64,000 nt of DNA from Sutcliffiella horikoshii (GCF_021991925.1 NZ_RXZI01000010.1:1-64000); one strand, 5' to 3'; numbered from the stretch's first letter, positions 51,820 through 59,981 are shown. Numbers and translations are program-made. The notes: generated by a model not told the origin, from the letters alone.

Positions 51820-53151
51820 TTACGATTGATGCTGGTTGGATAATGCATTTAACTGAAGACCAACCTGCTTGACTTGGTGATTATCCATTTCTAGTACTGT
51901 CCAAATGTTCTCACGGTGTTCGATATGTTGCTCTTCATCATCTTCAAGATCTTGTAACATTACCTGCATCCAGCCACCTATTGTGTCTATATCATCCTTC
52001 TCATCAAATGTTACCCCGAATCGGTGCTCAATATCTGTCAATAGGACAAGGCCATTTATATGATAAAGATCTGTTTCAATTTCTTGAATATCCGGCACTT
52101 CATCTGCATCAAACTCATCACGGATTTCCCCTACGATTTCTTCCAGGATATCCTCCATTGTGATGATTCCTGCAGTGCCACCATATTCATCGATTACTAA
52201 TGCTATATGAACCTGTTCTTCCTGCATTTTCAGTAATGCATCCTGTAGGGAGGTTACTTCATGAATCAGTGGTAGCTCGTGAAGGAAGTCTTTCATCTCC
52301 CCTGCTCTACCGGCAGCGAAATTTGTAAGCATTTCCTTTACGTTTACAAATCCTAGAATATTATCCTTATCCCCGTCCTCTGTGACAGGATAACGGGTGT
52401 ATTGATGCTCATCCAATACGCTGATAATTTCTTCTCTGGACATACTATTAGATAAAGTGACGATTTGCACACGCGGGATCATGATATCCCTTGCGATTCT
52501 TTCGTCAAAAGTGAATATATTTTCCATATAGGATAGTTCTGTTTGATTAATTTCTCCACTTTCAAAGCTTTGTGTCATGATGATTTTAAGCTCTTCTTCA
52601 GAATGGGCTTGTTCATGACCTGCTGGTTGTACTCCAAAGGCGCGAAGTAAGATACGCGCTGAACCGTTTAATGTCCAAATCAAAGGATACATTAACTTAC
52701 CAAACCAATATAGTGGTCTGGCAATAAGCAATGTCATCTTTTCCGCAAACTGAATCGCCAATGTTTTCGGTGCAAGCTCCCCTACTACCACATGCAGGAA
52801 CGTTACAATGGAGAATGCCACTGCAAACGAAACGATGGTAGAAACGGACGTAGGTACACCGAAGTTTTCAAATAAAGGATATAAAAGTCTTTCAACAGTC
52901 GGTTTACCCAACCACCCAAGACCCAATGCCGTTACCGTAATACCAAGTTGACATGCGGATAAGTAGTAATCCAGGTCTGCAATAAGTTTCTTTGCAACGA
53001 CCGCCGTCTTATTACCTTCTACTATCAATTGATCTACACGGGACATACGCACCTTTACTACCGCAAATTCAGACCCAACGAAAAATGCTGTCAAACCGAT
53101 TAACAAAGCCACTAAAAGTAAGTTCATGATTAATATACTGTCAATATCCAA
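51820..53151 (-). CDS. CNNM/CorC (HlyC) family transporter, copy 2, riboswitch-controlled
   Basis: A 443-residue paralogue of the opposing gene: CNNM domain about 1-195 with VGSEFAVVKVRMSRVDQL and YLSACQLGITVTALGLGWLGKP, CBS pair about 215-340 (DEHQYTRYPVTEDGDKDNILGFVN and VHIALVIDEYGGTAGIITMEDILEEIVG), CorC_HlyC domain about 350-430. The frame opens with a TTG at 53151 close to GAGGG; the site is weak and an ATG 24 nt further has none. The leader carries a yybP-ykoY riboswitch, so export of Mn, or Mg/Mn balance, is the likely role. Confidence 0.87.
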   Translation of the reverse strand: MDIDSILIMNLLLVALLIGLTAFFVGSEFAVVKVRMSRVDQLIVEGNKTAVVAKKLIADLDYYLSACQLGITVTALGLGWLGKPTVERLLYPLFENFGVPTSVSTIVSFAVAFSIVTFLHVVVGELAPKTLAIQFAEKMTLLIARPLYWFGKLMYPLIWTLNGSARILLRAFGVQPAGHEQAHSEEELKIIMTQSFESGEINQTELSYMENIFTFDERIARDIMIPRVQIVTLSNSMSREEIISVLDEHQYTRYPVTEDGDKDNILGFVNVKEMLTNFAAGRAGEMKDFLHELPLIHEVTSLQDALLKMQEEQVHIALVIDEYGGTAGIITMEDILEEIVGEIRDEFDADEVPDIQEIETDLYHINGLVLLTDIEHRFGVTFDEKDDIDTIGGWMQVMLQDLEDDEEQHIEHRENIWTVLEMDNHQVKQVGLQLNALSNQHQS

Positions 53152-53263
53152 TTGGTTCCCTCAAATGAGGGATTCACCTCCGAAAATTTCACTTTTATTG
53201 TTTCTACCTTTACCTTTAACTATTCCACCTGATTTTAGATTAGAACTCTCCCCCTATCTGAAT

Positions 53264-53300
53264 ATAAAAAAGCCTCCACCAAAAAACTGGTAGAGGTTTT
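53264..53300 (-). terminator. Riboswitch expression-platform terminator
   Basis: On the minus strand CCTCTACCA, loop, TGGTGGAGG, TTTTTT, between the aptamer and the CNNM start. Metal binding would be expected to prevent it. Confidence 0.85.
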
Positions 53301-53327
53301 ATCTGTAAAATTAAATTTAACCTATAC

Positions 53328-53440
53328 CAAAATGGCAAAGGTCTCGCAAACAACATCTGAAATGTTGCCAGTTAAGCCGGTGACTTTAGCTGCCACGGAT
53401 TGACGACATAACTGTAAGCTACTCCCCTTTGGAGTATTAT
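53328..53440 (-). promoter_or_regulatory. yybP-ykoY manganese riboswitch
   Basis: On the minus strand the two signature loops are present: CCAAAGGGGAGTAGC near the 5' side (53418-53432) and GCGAGACCTTTGCC at the 3' side (53334-53347), closed by the CAAAGG/CCTTTG pairing. Between them are GTCGTCAATCCGTGGCAG and CACCGGC, the usual middle blocks. This class senses Mn and turns on Mn-export or membrane genes. Confidence 0.9.
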
Positions 53441-53576
53441 AAGCCCTGTTAGAGAGCGATAGCTTAAACTCATAAACTATCAATAAAAATTTTATTATAG
53501 TTTGGTTGGAATGTCAATATTAGTAGATTGCAAGAAGATTTCCAACTCCTTTGAATGGAGCTGGGACTGGTGCTAA

Positions 53577-54344
53577 TTACTGATTCTTCATTCCTGTATA
53601 GATGTAAATCGCATCTCTCAAGAACTCAGCCGTCCCTGGTTGTTTTTTATCATAAAAAGCCGTGAACCGCTCGTCATCCACATACATCTGGGCAAGACCG
53701 GCATGTGCTTCTTTTGAATAAGAATCCCAGTATAAGCCTAGCCACTGACGATGCAGATCCGCTGCTTTTTGCGCAAGGTCACCAGCAGGGTCCCCTGTTT
53801 GGAACGCTTCGTTTAAAACAACGAGCACTTCTTCCCCAAGCTTTTCCCCTTGTTCGTACTGGTTCTTACTCATGCCCTTCAGCTTGGCATTGGACTTATC
53901 CATTGTGTCATGGCCGTACTTCGCTCTTACTTCCTCGCCGTATTCGTTTTCATTTTCATCTATCATGTTCTGCTTGAATGCTTCAAACTTTTCTTTGTCG
54001 CTCATGGTAATGCTCCCTTCTTTCGCAGCCAGAGTCCGGTCTACACTTTCAATGAGGCCCTCCAGCCGCTTTTGCTTTGTCAGAAGCTTGTCACGGTGTT
54101 CTTTAAGTGCTTCTACTTCATCAAAGGTTGGAGCGCTGATGATTTTTTGGATGCTTTCGAGGTCTATCTCGAGCTCCCGGTAAAAGAGGATTTGCTGTAG
54201 CTTATCCACTTCCGCCTGCCCGTAGATGCGATACCCAGAAGCACTGATTCTCGCCGGCTTGAGAATCCCGATTTCATCATAATACCGCAGCGTCCTGCCA
54301 GTCACCCCAGCCAGTTTTGCTAATTTCTGTACGGTGTATTCCAC
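53577..54344 (-). CDS. MerR-family regulator with TipAS antibiotic-recognition domain
   Basis: A 255-residue regulator: MerR HTH (1-70; YTVQKLAKLAGVTGRTLRYYDEIGILKPARISASGYRIYG), coiled coil to about 110, TipAS domain (about 118-250; GEEVLVVLNEAFQTGDPAGDLAQKAADLHRQWLGLYWDSYSKEAHAGLAQMYVDDERFTAFYDKKQPGTAEFLRDAI). TipA/Mta-type proteins bind thiopeptides or other hydrophobic drugs. The start is a GTG after GGAGGTGA. Single gene with its own MerR-type promoter. Confidence 0.92.
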   Translation of the reverse strand: MEYTVQKLAKLAGVTGRTLRYYDEIGILKPARISASGYRIYGQAEVDKLQQILFYRELEIDLESIQKIISAPTFDEVEALKEHRDKLLTKQKRLEGLIESVDRTLAAKEGSITMSDKEKFEAFKQNMIDENENEYGEEVRAKYGHDTMDKSNAKLKGMSKNQYEQGEKLGEEVLVVLNEAFQTGDPAGDLAQKAADLHRQWLGLYWDSYSKEAHAGLAQMYVDDERFTAFYDKKQPGTAEFLRDAIYIYTGMKNQ

Positions 54345-54368
54345 CTCTGATCACCTCCTGACAAATTC

Positions 54369-54399
54369 AGTGTACACCTTGACGTAGCGTGAAGGTAAA
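54369..54399 (-). promoter_or_regulatory. MerR/TipA-type promoter
   Basis: On the minus strand TTTACC, 19 bp, TACACT. The spacer and -35 edge contain the dyad ACCTT-N11-AAGGT, resembling Mta/TipA operators. Autoregulation is likely. Confidence 0.75.
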
Positions 54400-54448
54400 G
54401 GGGTTTTTCGAGTTTTTTTAAAACTGAATTTCACTTTATTGGGGAAAT

Positions 54449-54474
54449 AGAAAAGAACCTTGTCCCCAAGGTTC
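54449..54474 (-). terminator. Terminator after the YbjQ-like gene
   Basis: On the minus strand GAACCTT, GGGGAC loop, AAGGTTC, TTTTC. Confidence 0.75.
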
Positions 54475-54508
54475 CCCGATCCTTTTACGTCCTATTCAGC
54501 CCATGCCC

Positions 54509-54823
54509 TTATTCGACGGTTACCGCTGTCCCATACGCAATAATTTCCGACGCATTCGCCATCACACTAGAGGTTTCCAAGCGCACACAAATAATGGCAT
54601 TCGCCCCTTTGCTCTTCGCATCCTCCACCATGCGCCCGATCGCCTTTTGCCTTGCTTCCTGCATCATCTCGGAGTATTCCTTAATCTCGCCACCGACAAT
54701 CGTCTTCAGTCCTGCCAACAGATCCTTCCCGATATGTTTGGACTGGACCGTGCTCCCTTTTACAAAGCCCTTCAACTCCACTACCTTCTTCCCTGGTACC
54801 GACTCAGTAGTCACTATAATCAT
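54509..54823 (-). CDS. YbjQ/UPF0145 family protein
   Basis: A 104-residue protein, also called heavy-metal-binding domain family, that forms pentameric rings; function unknown. Typical order: MIIVTTESVPGKKVVELKGFVKGSTVQSKHIGKDL at the start, RMVEDAKSKGANAIICVRLETSSV in the second half. The ATG at 54823 is used because GGAGG lies 8 nt before it; the ATG 9 nt upstream touches the site. It overlaps the small membrane protein gene before it. Confidence 0.88.
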   Translation of the reverse strand: MIIVTTESVPGKKVVELKGFVKGSTVQSKHIGKDLLAGLKTIVGGEIKEYSEMMQEARQKAIGRMVEDAKSKGANAIICVRLETSSVMANASEIIAYGTAVTVE

Positions 54824-55010
54824 TTTTGTCATCCTCCTCTTTTTCCTTAGCCCGCTCTACTATCAGCACGATGAAAAGCGCAATGATGGCAAGCCCGTAA
54901 AGTATGTAAAATAATATGCCCAACCAAATGCTCACGACAAGCAGTGCAATCCCGACCACTTGTCCCAACACTGCCACGAGCAATAACACTTTCTTCAGAG
55001 TTTCTATCAT
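54804..55010 (-). CDS. Small two-helix membrane protein upstream of YbjQ
   Basis: Not recognised. 68 residues from the ATG at 55010 (GGGGGGAT before it; a GTG at 55040 is less likely), with hydrophobic helices at about 5-22 and 26-45 and a charged acidic tail ERAKEKEEDDKNDYSDY. It overlaps the YbjQ-like gene by 20 nt, so the two are probably translated from one message and may work together. Confidence 0.65.
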   Translation of the reverse strand: MIETLKKVLLLVAVLGQVVGIALLVVSIWLGILFYILYGLAIIALFIVLIVERAKEKEEDDKNDYSDY

Positions 55011-55159
55011 TCCGATCCCCCCACCACTACTATTCACCACCCAAGATGAATTTCCTGTCCATCATAGAAAGTATATTTTGCCACCACTTTTCTCATACAT
55101 GAATGCGGCAATTTAGTCCATCATATAAGGGAATGTCATTAAAAGGAGAGATGCAAACG

Positions 55160-55819
55160 ATGCAAAATCAACCTACACCACAAGGTCAAAATATGAATCC
55201 AAATCAGATGCCACCAACGATGAACATGAACACACCGGGCACTCAAGCTCCAAATAAAAACCATGGTGGACATGAAATGTTTGATGCCCATGAAATCATT
55301 GCCGGCATCATCAGTATGCTTGACCAATATCAAATGTACGAGCAGCATATCCAGGATCCGGCATTAAAAGATATTCTGAATCGCCAGACAACCTTTGTTA
55401 CCCAAATGTACAACACCATCGTGGAGAGCTTTCAAACAGGCCAAAAACCATCTGTCTCCACTCAGGTTTATAATATGACGCAAACACATGACGTAGTGTA
55501 CGGCATCACACCGTCCCAACCGAAAAAACCGAATCAATCCGTAAGTGAGCTTGCTGACAAAGGGCTTTCCGCCTATATGCTTGGTCAAACAAAGGGCCTT
55601 GCGACGCTGCTTGCCATGACGGCGCTTGAAATGACCAATCCCGTCCTTCGCCGCGTTGTTGCCGACAGTGTTCCAAACTTCATTGAAATGAGTTATGAGA
55701 TTTTCCTATATCAAAATAAACATGGTTATTATCAAGTTCCACAGCTTGCGATGCAAGATATGAATGCCATGCTGCAAAGCTATACAACCGTACCAACTCA
55801 AGGGAATATGTCTCATTAG
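55160..55819 (+). CDS. CotF-like spore coat protein
   Basis: A 219-residue protein with a Gln/Asn/Pro/Met-rich disordered start (1-35) and a helical CotF-type domain (about 40-200; AHEIIAGIISMLDQYQMYEQHIQDPALKDILNRQTTFVTQMYNTIVESF and LAMTALEMTNPVLRRVVADSVPNFIEMSYEIFLYQNKHGYYQVPQL). Members are found in the spore coat of Bacillus. The ATG at 55160 has AAGGAGAG 9 nt upstream; an ATG 9 nt before lies against the site. No sporulation promoter was identified with confidence. Confidence 0.85.
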   Translation: MQNQPTPQGQNMNPNQMPPTMNMNTPGTQAPNKNHGGHEMFDAHEIIAGIISMLDQYQMYEQHIQDPALKDILNRQTTFVTQMYNTIVESFQTGQKPSVSTQVYNMTQTHDVVYGITPSQPKKPNQSVSELADKGLSAYMLGQTKGLATLLAMTALEMTNPVLRRVVADSVPNFIEMSYEIFLYQNKHGYYQVPQLAMQDMNAMLQSYTTVPTQGNMSH

Positions 55820-55825
55820 AGCCCA

Positions 55826-55866
55826 AAGAAGCCATGGAGAGCAACTCCTCCACGGCTTCTTGTTAA
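55826..55866. terminator. Terminator between cotF-like and ctaG genes
   Basis: AAGAAGCC, TGGAG, AGCAAC loop, CTCCA, GGCTTCTT. It can serve both convergent genes. Confidence 0.75.
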
Positions 55867-55874
55867 ATTTTCTC

Positions 55875-56678
55875 CTATCCTTCTAACGCCACCTCGCCAA
55901 GTGCTTTAGGTCTTGTAGCTTTATACCATTGATAGCACAGAATGACTAAGATGATAGCGTCGACCACATCCCCACCATAGTACATAACCATCCCGCCTCT
56001 TTCCGCTTGTTCTACCGGCACCCCCAGTGGAGGACGGGAATAGATGAATTTCGATAGAATCCCATGTCCGGCAAGGGCGAGAACGAAAATGATGGCACGG
56101 TAAAGATAGCTTCTTCTATGCGTGGTGAGGTCAACATAAATCATGGATATCGTAAATAAGTACCCTGCCAGGAACACATGAAGATGCACGAAAAGATATA
56201 GCCCTATATGCTGATGCATGGATTCATACAATGGGGTTGTATATAGAAGCCACAATCCTCCGATATTTAAAACAGTGGCAACAATCGGATCTGTTACTAC
56301 CGAGATAGGTTTACTTTTTAACAATCTTGTTAGCTTCCTGGAAGTGTTAACGTGCAGCGTCCTCATTAAAAGGGTCATAGGTGCCGCCAAGGCGAGCAAT
56401 AGCGGCGCCAACATCCCTAATAAAAGGTGAGCATACATATGATAGGAGAAATCCACATGTGCCCTTTCTGCAATCGGACCTGCCAAAGCACTCACAGCCA
56501 AGATAATCCCACCAGTAAACAGCAAAGTCCGCTTGAGCGGCCATTTGGTATATGCTCGATTGGAACGTTTCACCGCCACTACATATAAAAGAAAGGCCAA
56601 TAAAAAAGGAAACACCAGAAGCTGACTGGTCCAACCACCGAGCTCTGCTTGATGATGGATATGAGTGAGTACATTCAT
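55875..56678 (-). CDS. ctaG: Cytochrome c oxidase assembly factor CtaG (caa3 type)
   Basis: A 267-residue membrane protein with seven helices, of the Bacillus CtaG family needed for an active caa3 oxidase, probably in CuA-centre copper delivery. Conserved His/Met are visible: FSYHMYAHLLLGMLAPLLLALAAPMTLL, HQHIGLYLFVHLHVFLAGYLF and HGILSKFIY. It is coupled by ATGA overlap to the DUF2243 gene before it, a frequent pairing. The oxidase genes themselves are not here. Confidence 0.85.
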   Translation of the reverse strand: MNVLTHIHHQAELGGWTSQLLVFPFLLAFLLYVVAVKRSNRAYTKWPLKRTLLFTGGIILAVSALAGPIAERAHVDFSYHMYAHLLLGMLAPLLLALAAPMTLLMRTLHVNTSRKLTRLLKSKPISVVTDPIVATVLNIGGLWLLYTTPLYESMHQHIGLYLFVHLHVFLAGYLFTISMIYVDLTTHRRSYLYRAIIFVLALAGHGILSKFIYSRPPLGVPVEQAERGGMVMYYGGDVVDAIILVILCYQWYKATRPKALGEVALEG

Positions 56679-57157
56679 GAAGAAACCCCTTGGGGCCGTT
56701 TGTTATTATTCGTTTTAATCGTTAAAATCACACCTACCACGATCATGCCGGCAGCGATCACATTCCAAATCACGTCATAGACTATCACGTTATCCACATA
56801 CCGGATCTGATGAATCCGCATGATTTTGTGTTGAATGATCCCATCATATAATTGAAAAACTCCTGCCCCCAAATAAATCCCGCCTATCCACCTTTTCCAT
56901 ACAAGCGACTTCCTTCTACGTAAATCTGCAAATAAAAATAAGCCACCGATCGTAGCAAACCAGCTGAAGGCATGAAATAACCCATCAGATACTAACCCAA
57001 CATTTGTTGTCGACTTGTCATAAAAATGATGCCAGTGTAGTAATTGATGAAAAATGGTTTCGTCTATAAAAGCGACCATACCTAATCCAAAGAGAATCCC
57101 CGACCACAAATTCCGCCTGCTATAGTTGGATGTAGCATTATTCACGTCATTGCTCAA
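56675..57157 (-). CDS. DUF2243 membrane protein
   Basis: A 160-residue protein with four helices. DUF2243 signature: SGILFGLGMVAFIDETIFHQLLHWHHFYD, SDGLFHAFSWFATIGGLFLFADL, and QLYDGIIQHKIMRIHQIRYVDN. The repeated His residues suggest metal binding. Encoded just before ctaG, so a role in oxidase assembly or copper handling is plausible (inference). Confidence 0.85.
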   Translation of the reverse strand: MSNDVNNATSNYSRRNLWSGILFGLGMVAFIDETIFHQLLHWHHFYDKSTTNVGLVSDGLFHAFSWFATIGGLFLFADLRRRKSLVWKRWIGGIYLGAGVFQLYDGIIQHKIMRIHQIRYVDNVIVYDVIWNVIAAGMIVVGVILTIKTNNNKRPQGVSS

Positions 57158-57314
57158 CTCCCATTCTTTGAAGATTGGCTTTCCTTCATAATTTCCCTAA
57201 TTAGAGTCTTGTAATCAATTTTCATTTATCTATTTACTTATTAGGAATAAGATGGTATTTTTATATCATAAAGATATATATCAAAAAGATATATATAAAA
57301 AGGAGCACTTCACC

Positions 57315-57866
57315 ATGTCAAAGGAAAATACTCAATTTGCGATTCTTGGATTACTAACTATAGGCTGTCAAACCGGCTACTCCATCAAACAGACGATGGA
57401 CGGCAGCTTGAATCATTTCTGGAAAATCAGCTATGGCCAGATTTACCCGACCTTAAAGAAACTGGTGGACAACGGCTATGCATCCGTGCAGGATACATCC
57501 CAGGAAGGAAAACCAGACAAAAAAGAGTATCACATCACTGAAAAAGGAAAGATTGCTCTGAAAGAATGGCTTCAAGACCCCATCCTAGACCTTTCCATCG
57601 ATAAGAATGAATTGCTTCTTAAACTTTTTTTCTCCAGACATCAAGACCCATCACGAACAATGGACTTGTTGGATTCCTACAAAGAAAAACTGACCATCCG
57701 GCATGACACTTTTCAAGCAATCAGCAAAAGAATCAATGAAAATCATATCCAAGACACCGATGCCCCATATTGGCTCATGACCTTGGACTATGGTTTATGT
57801 ACCACCAAAGCCGCCATCGATTGGTGCGAACAAACGAAAATAAAATTACTTTCAAAGGAGAGATAA
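57315..57866 (+). CDS. PadR family transcriptional regulator (AphA-like)
   Basis: A 183-residue PadR protein with the long C-terminal dimer domain. HTH part MSKENTQFAILGLLTIGCQTGYSIKQTMDGSLNHFWKISYGQIYPTLKKLVDNG (1-54), wing PDKKEYHITEKGKIAL. The start at 57315 follows AAAAGGAGC. Upstream, GATATATATC (57273-57282) and GATATATATA (57289-57298) are possible operator halves. Two bp separate it from the DUF4188 gene. Confidence 0.9.
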   Translation: MSKENTQFAILGLLTIGCQTGYSIKQTMDGSLNHFWKISYGQIYPTLKKLVDNGYASVQDTSQEGKPDKKEYHITEKGKIALKEWLQDPILDLSIDKNELLLKLFFSRHQDPSRTMDLLDSYKEKLTIRHDTFQAISKRINENHIQDTDAPYWLMTLDYGLCTTKAAIDWCEQTKIKLLSKER

Positions 57867-57868
57867 GG

Positions 57869-58336
57869 ATGAGTGCTGAAATTTTTCCAGGTCGTTATAC
57901 AGTGGAAAATCAAGAGGATATTGTAGTTTTTACCATTGGAATGCGTATCAACAAATGGTGGGCCATTCATAAATGGTTCCCTGTCTTTAAAGCCATGCCA
58001 CCGATGATAAGGGAGTTATACATGAACAAAGATCTTGGCTGCCTGTCCATGGAACACTTCTATAGCCTTCGTACCACCTTGTTGCTTCAATACTGGCGTT
58101 CGGAAGAGGATTTGATGGCCTACGCTAAGGGACAGAAGCACCTGAAAGCTTGGAATGAATTTAATAAAAAAATCGGCAACAACGATGCCGTGGGGATCTA
58201 TCATGAGACTTTTTTGGTTAAACAGGGGAACTACGAATCGGTTTACGGAAATATGCCGAAGTTTGGGCTGGGGAAGGTATTTGGAATCAGTAAAATTACG
58301 AAGAAAAATAATACGTTTAAGAAGAGAGTATCTTGA
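57869..58336 (+). CDS. DUF4188 family protein
   Basis: A 155-residue protein with the DUF4188 pattern: VVFTIGMRINKWWAIHKWFPVFKAMPPMIRELY (about 18-50), LLLQYWRSEEDLMAYAKG and HLKAWNEFNKKIGNNDAVGIYHETFLV, a dimeric alpha/beta-barrel-like fold similar to monooxygenase-type proteins (family inference). It follows the PadR gene directly (AAGGAGAG) and is its likely target. Confidence 0.88.
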   Translation: MSAEIFPGRYTVENQEDIVVFTIGMRINKWWAIHKWFPVFKAMPPMIRELYMNKDLGCLSMEHFYSLRTTLLLQYWRSEEDLMAYAKGQKHLKAWNEFNKKIGNNDAVGIYHETFLVKQGNYESVYGNMPKFGLGKVFGISKITKKNNTFKKRVS

Positions 58337-58442
58337 AAGGAAGCGATCAGGTGTATGCTTGGTCGCTTTTCGCTTTCTCCACTAATTTGACGATTAATAG
58401 AGTTGATTTGCCCTTCGCCAAACAACCCATTTTCTAGAGTTG

Positions 58443-58555
58443 ATGCCAAAATGAGAGGAGTTCGTTCCAAAATCATAGGAGTTGATGCCAAAATGCACCG
58501 AGTTCGTGCCAAAATCATAGGAGTTCATGCCAAGATGGACCGAGTTGATGCCAAA
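58443..58555 (+). repeat. Phased array F: RTKCCAAA cores at exact 21-bp steps
   Basis: ATGCCAAA or close variants begin at 58443, 58464 (GTTCCAAA), 58485, 58506 (GTGCCAAA), 58527 (ATGCCAAG) and 58548: five exact 21-bp steps. Unit roughly GAGTTSRTGCCAAAATSAYMG, related to array E, 50 kb away. Lies in a convergent gap between the DUF4188 gene and a mini membrane protein gene. Confidence 0.85.
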
Positions 58556-58593
58556 ACCAATTTCCCCCACTGTCAAGGAGCAGGTAGGGGTTC

Positions 58594-58731
58594 TTAATCT
58601 TTATCTGACCTACCCATTTCTAAATCATCAAAGGGAGTATAGTTGTTACTTGGTAGTCTCCTTTTCCTAATGGCTTTCACTATCGCAAAGCTGACGGCAA
58701 ACACTACGACTGCGATGAAAATATATGTCAT
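58594..58731 (-). CDS. 45-residue single-helix membrane protein
   Basis: A gene below the usual size cut-off. It starts MTYIFIAVVVFAVSFAIVKA (1-20), a single transmembrane helix, followed by a basic stop-transfer RKRR and a polar tail ending DLEMGRSDKD. The ATG at 58731 follows AGGAGTG. It directly follows another mini membrane protein gene on the same strand. Not recognised. Confidence 0.6.
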   Translation of the reverse strand: MTYIFIAVVVFAVSFAIVKAIRKRRLPSNNYTPFDDLEMGRSDKD

Positions 58732-58749
58732 AAAATACACTCCTATCAT

Positions 58750-58902
58750 TTAAGTCTCTAAAATCCATTCTAGTAAGGAAACGATGAAAATCAGGAGGAA
58801 TAAAAGTGCCATTATTATCTTTTGTATCAGTCTCTTTAATCTAGACCTTATTATGAATTTGCCTAATGCAGTTCTACATAATAGGACTAATAGGTTTTCC
58901 AT
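58750..58902 (-). CDS. 50-residue membrane protein
   Basis: A small gene with a GGAGGTG ribosome site 5 nt before the ATG at 58902. The product begins MENLLVLLCRTALGKFIIRS, has a basic middle (RSRLKRLIQK) and a strong C-terminal helix (about 29-47, IIMALLFLLIFIVSLLEWIL). It ends 18 bp before the next mini gene, so the two form a small operon. Function unknown. Confidence 0.6.
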   Translation of the reverse strand: MENLLVLLCRTALGKFIIRSRLKRLIQKIIMALLFLLIFIVSLLEWILET

Positions 58903-59017
58903 CCCTACACCTCCAAAAAAATACCCTACCTACACTCCATGCCTTCTACTTTATGTAATAATTTATCATTCTAGATATATACCTCTATTTCCTCTATATT
59001 CGGAGGTCTGCTTCCGA

Positions 59018-59054
59018 AAACAAGCCAACTAGCTCCCATGCGAGCTAGTTGGCT
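59018..59054. terminator. Terminator after the DUF2935 gene
   Basis: AAGCCAACTAGCTC, CCATGC loop, GAGCTAGTTGGCTT, a 14-bp perfect stem followed by TGTTTTC on the minus strand. Confidence 0.83.
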
Positions 59055-59059
59055 TAACC

Positions 59060-59884
59060 CTACCTTCTCACCGTAGGCTTCGTCAGCTTACAGGCTGGAT
59101 AGCTGATGGAAGGGGCGTAATAGGATAGCTTCCTCATAAAATAGCAAGACTCCGGGAAGTGATGTTCGAGGAATCGCAGGGTGCTTTGATTAATGAGTTC
59201 ATCATTTAAATAAAGTTCCAGCACTTCGGCTACAAGGTTGTTAAATTTGACCACTTCGACCGAGACTTCCTTTGCAAATCTCATCTGTGCGGGGAAGCCG
59301 GGTTCCGCGAAATGAAGATAGCCCTCCATCATGTCATTTTTCACAATGAATTGAGAGAACTTCCCTCTCACATGATTGGCCCGTTCGACGAGTGCAAATT
59401 CCACTCCATCTAGCATCCTCAATAATAGGGCAGCGTGCCCCAACTGATCATCTAGCCACATGCTCAATAATTCCACTAGCGATAAGGCCGGGTAGTCCCT
59501 TCCCTGGACATAACTCTCCAATATCCTTAAATACTCCCTATTCTCCAAGAGTGTTCCGTTCAAATAAGTCGGCGTAAGGTTTAAATTCACCTGATTGAAT
59601 AACCTTAGGTTCAAAAGGTTGCCCTCGAATAAGTAATATTTGTACGCCACCTCATTCGCCATTTCCGCAAGCCTGATCATTGGCCCCGAATCCACAGGCG
59701 CATCTTTAGGAACCTTTCTTAGCTCCTGCTCCACTTTTCCAAAGGTCTCAATAAATGTTTCGGCCTGCTTGACCCATTTCTTTTCTTCGGGTGATAAATA
59801 ATCCCTTATGAAATAAGCATGGTCCTTTAGGATTCCCAACCAGAATTCATGCTCTTCCCATGGGGTGATCGGTTCATAGCTCAT
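59060..59884 (-). CDS. DUF2935 domain protein
   Basis: A 274-residue soluble protein made of two related four-helix bundles (DUF2935). Conserved segments: WEEHEFWLGILKDHAYFIRDYLSPEEKKWVKQA (8-40) and LLSMWLDDQLGHAALLLRMLDGVE (about 135-158). His/Glu pairs in each bundle suggest a di-iron or other metal site (inference). Widespread in Bacillus, role unknown. The start follows GAGGAGGGG. Confidence 0.88.
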   Translation of the reverse strand: MSYEPITPWEEHEFWLGILKDHAYFIRDYLSPEEKKWVKQAETFIETFGKVEQELRKVPKDAPVDSGPMIRLAEMANEVAYKYYLFEGNLLNLRLFNQVNLNLTPTYLNGTLLENREYLRILESYVQGRDYPALSLVELLSMWLDDQLGHAALLLRMLDGVEFALVERANHVRGKFSQFIVKNDMMEGYLHFAEPGFPAQMRFAKEVSVEVVKFNNLVAEVLELYLNDELINQSTLRFLEHHFPESCYFMRKLSYYAPSISYPACKLTKPTVRR

Positions 59885-59940
59885 TGTGTCCCCCTCCTCT
59901 TAATACAACTTATTTAATAGGAGGCATTTTCATGATAGGA

Positions 59941-59981
59941 AAAAACGCAGTTTACAAGGAACTAAACTGCGTTTTTTGGAT
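59941..59981 (-). terminator. Terminator of the ger operon
   Basis: On the minus strand AACGCAGTTTA, loop, TAAACTGCGTTTTTT, ending next to the gerC stop. The stem is long and works in both directions. Confidence 0.88.
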
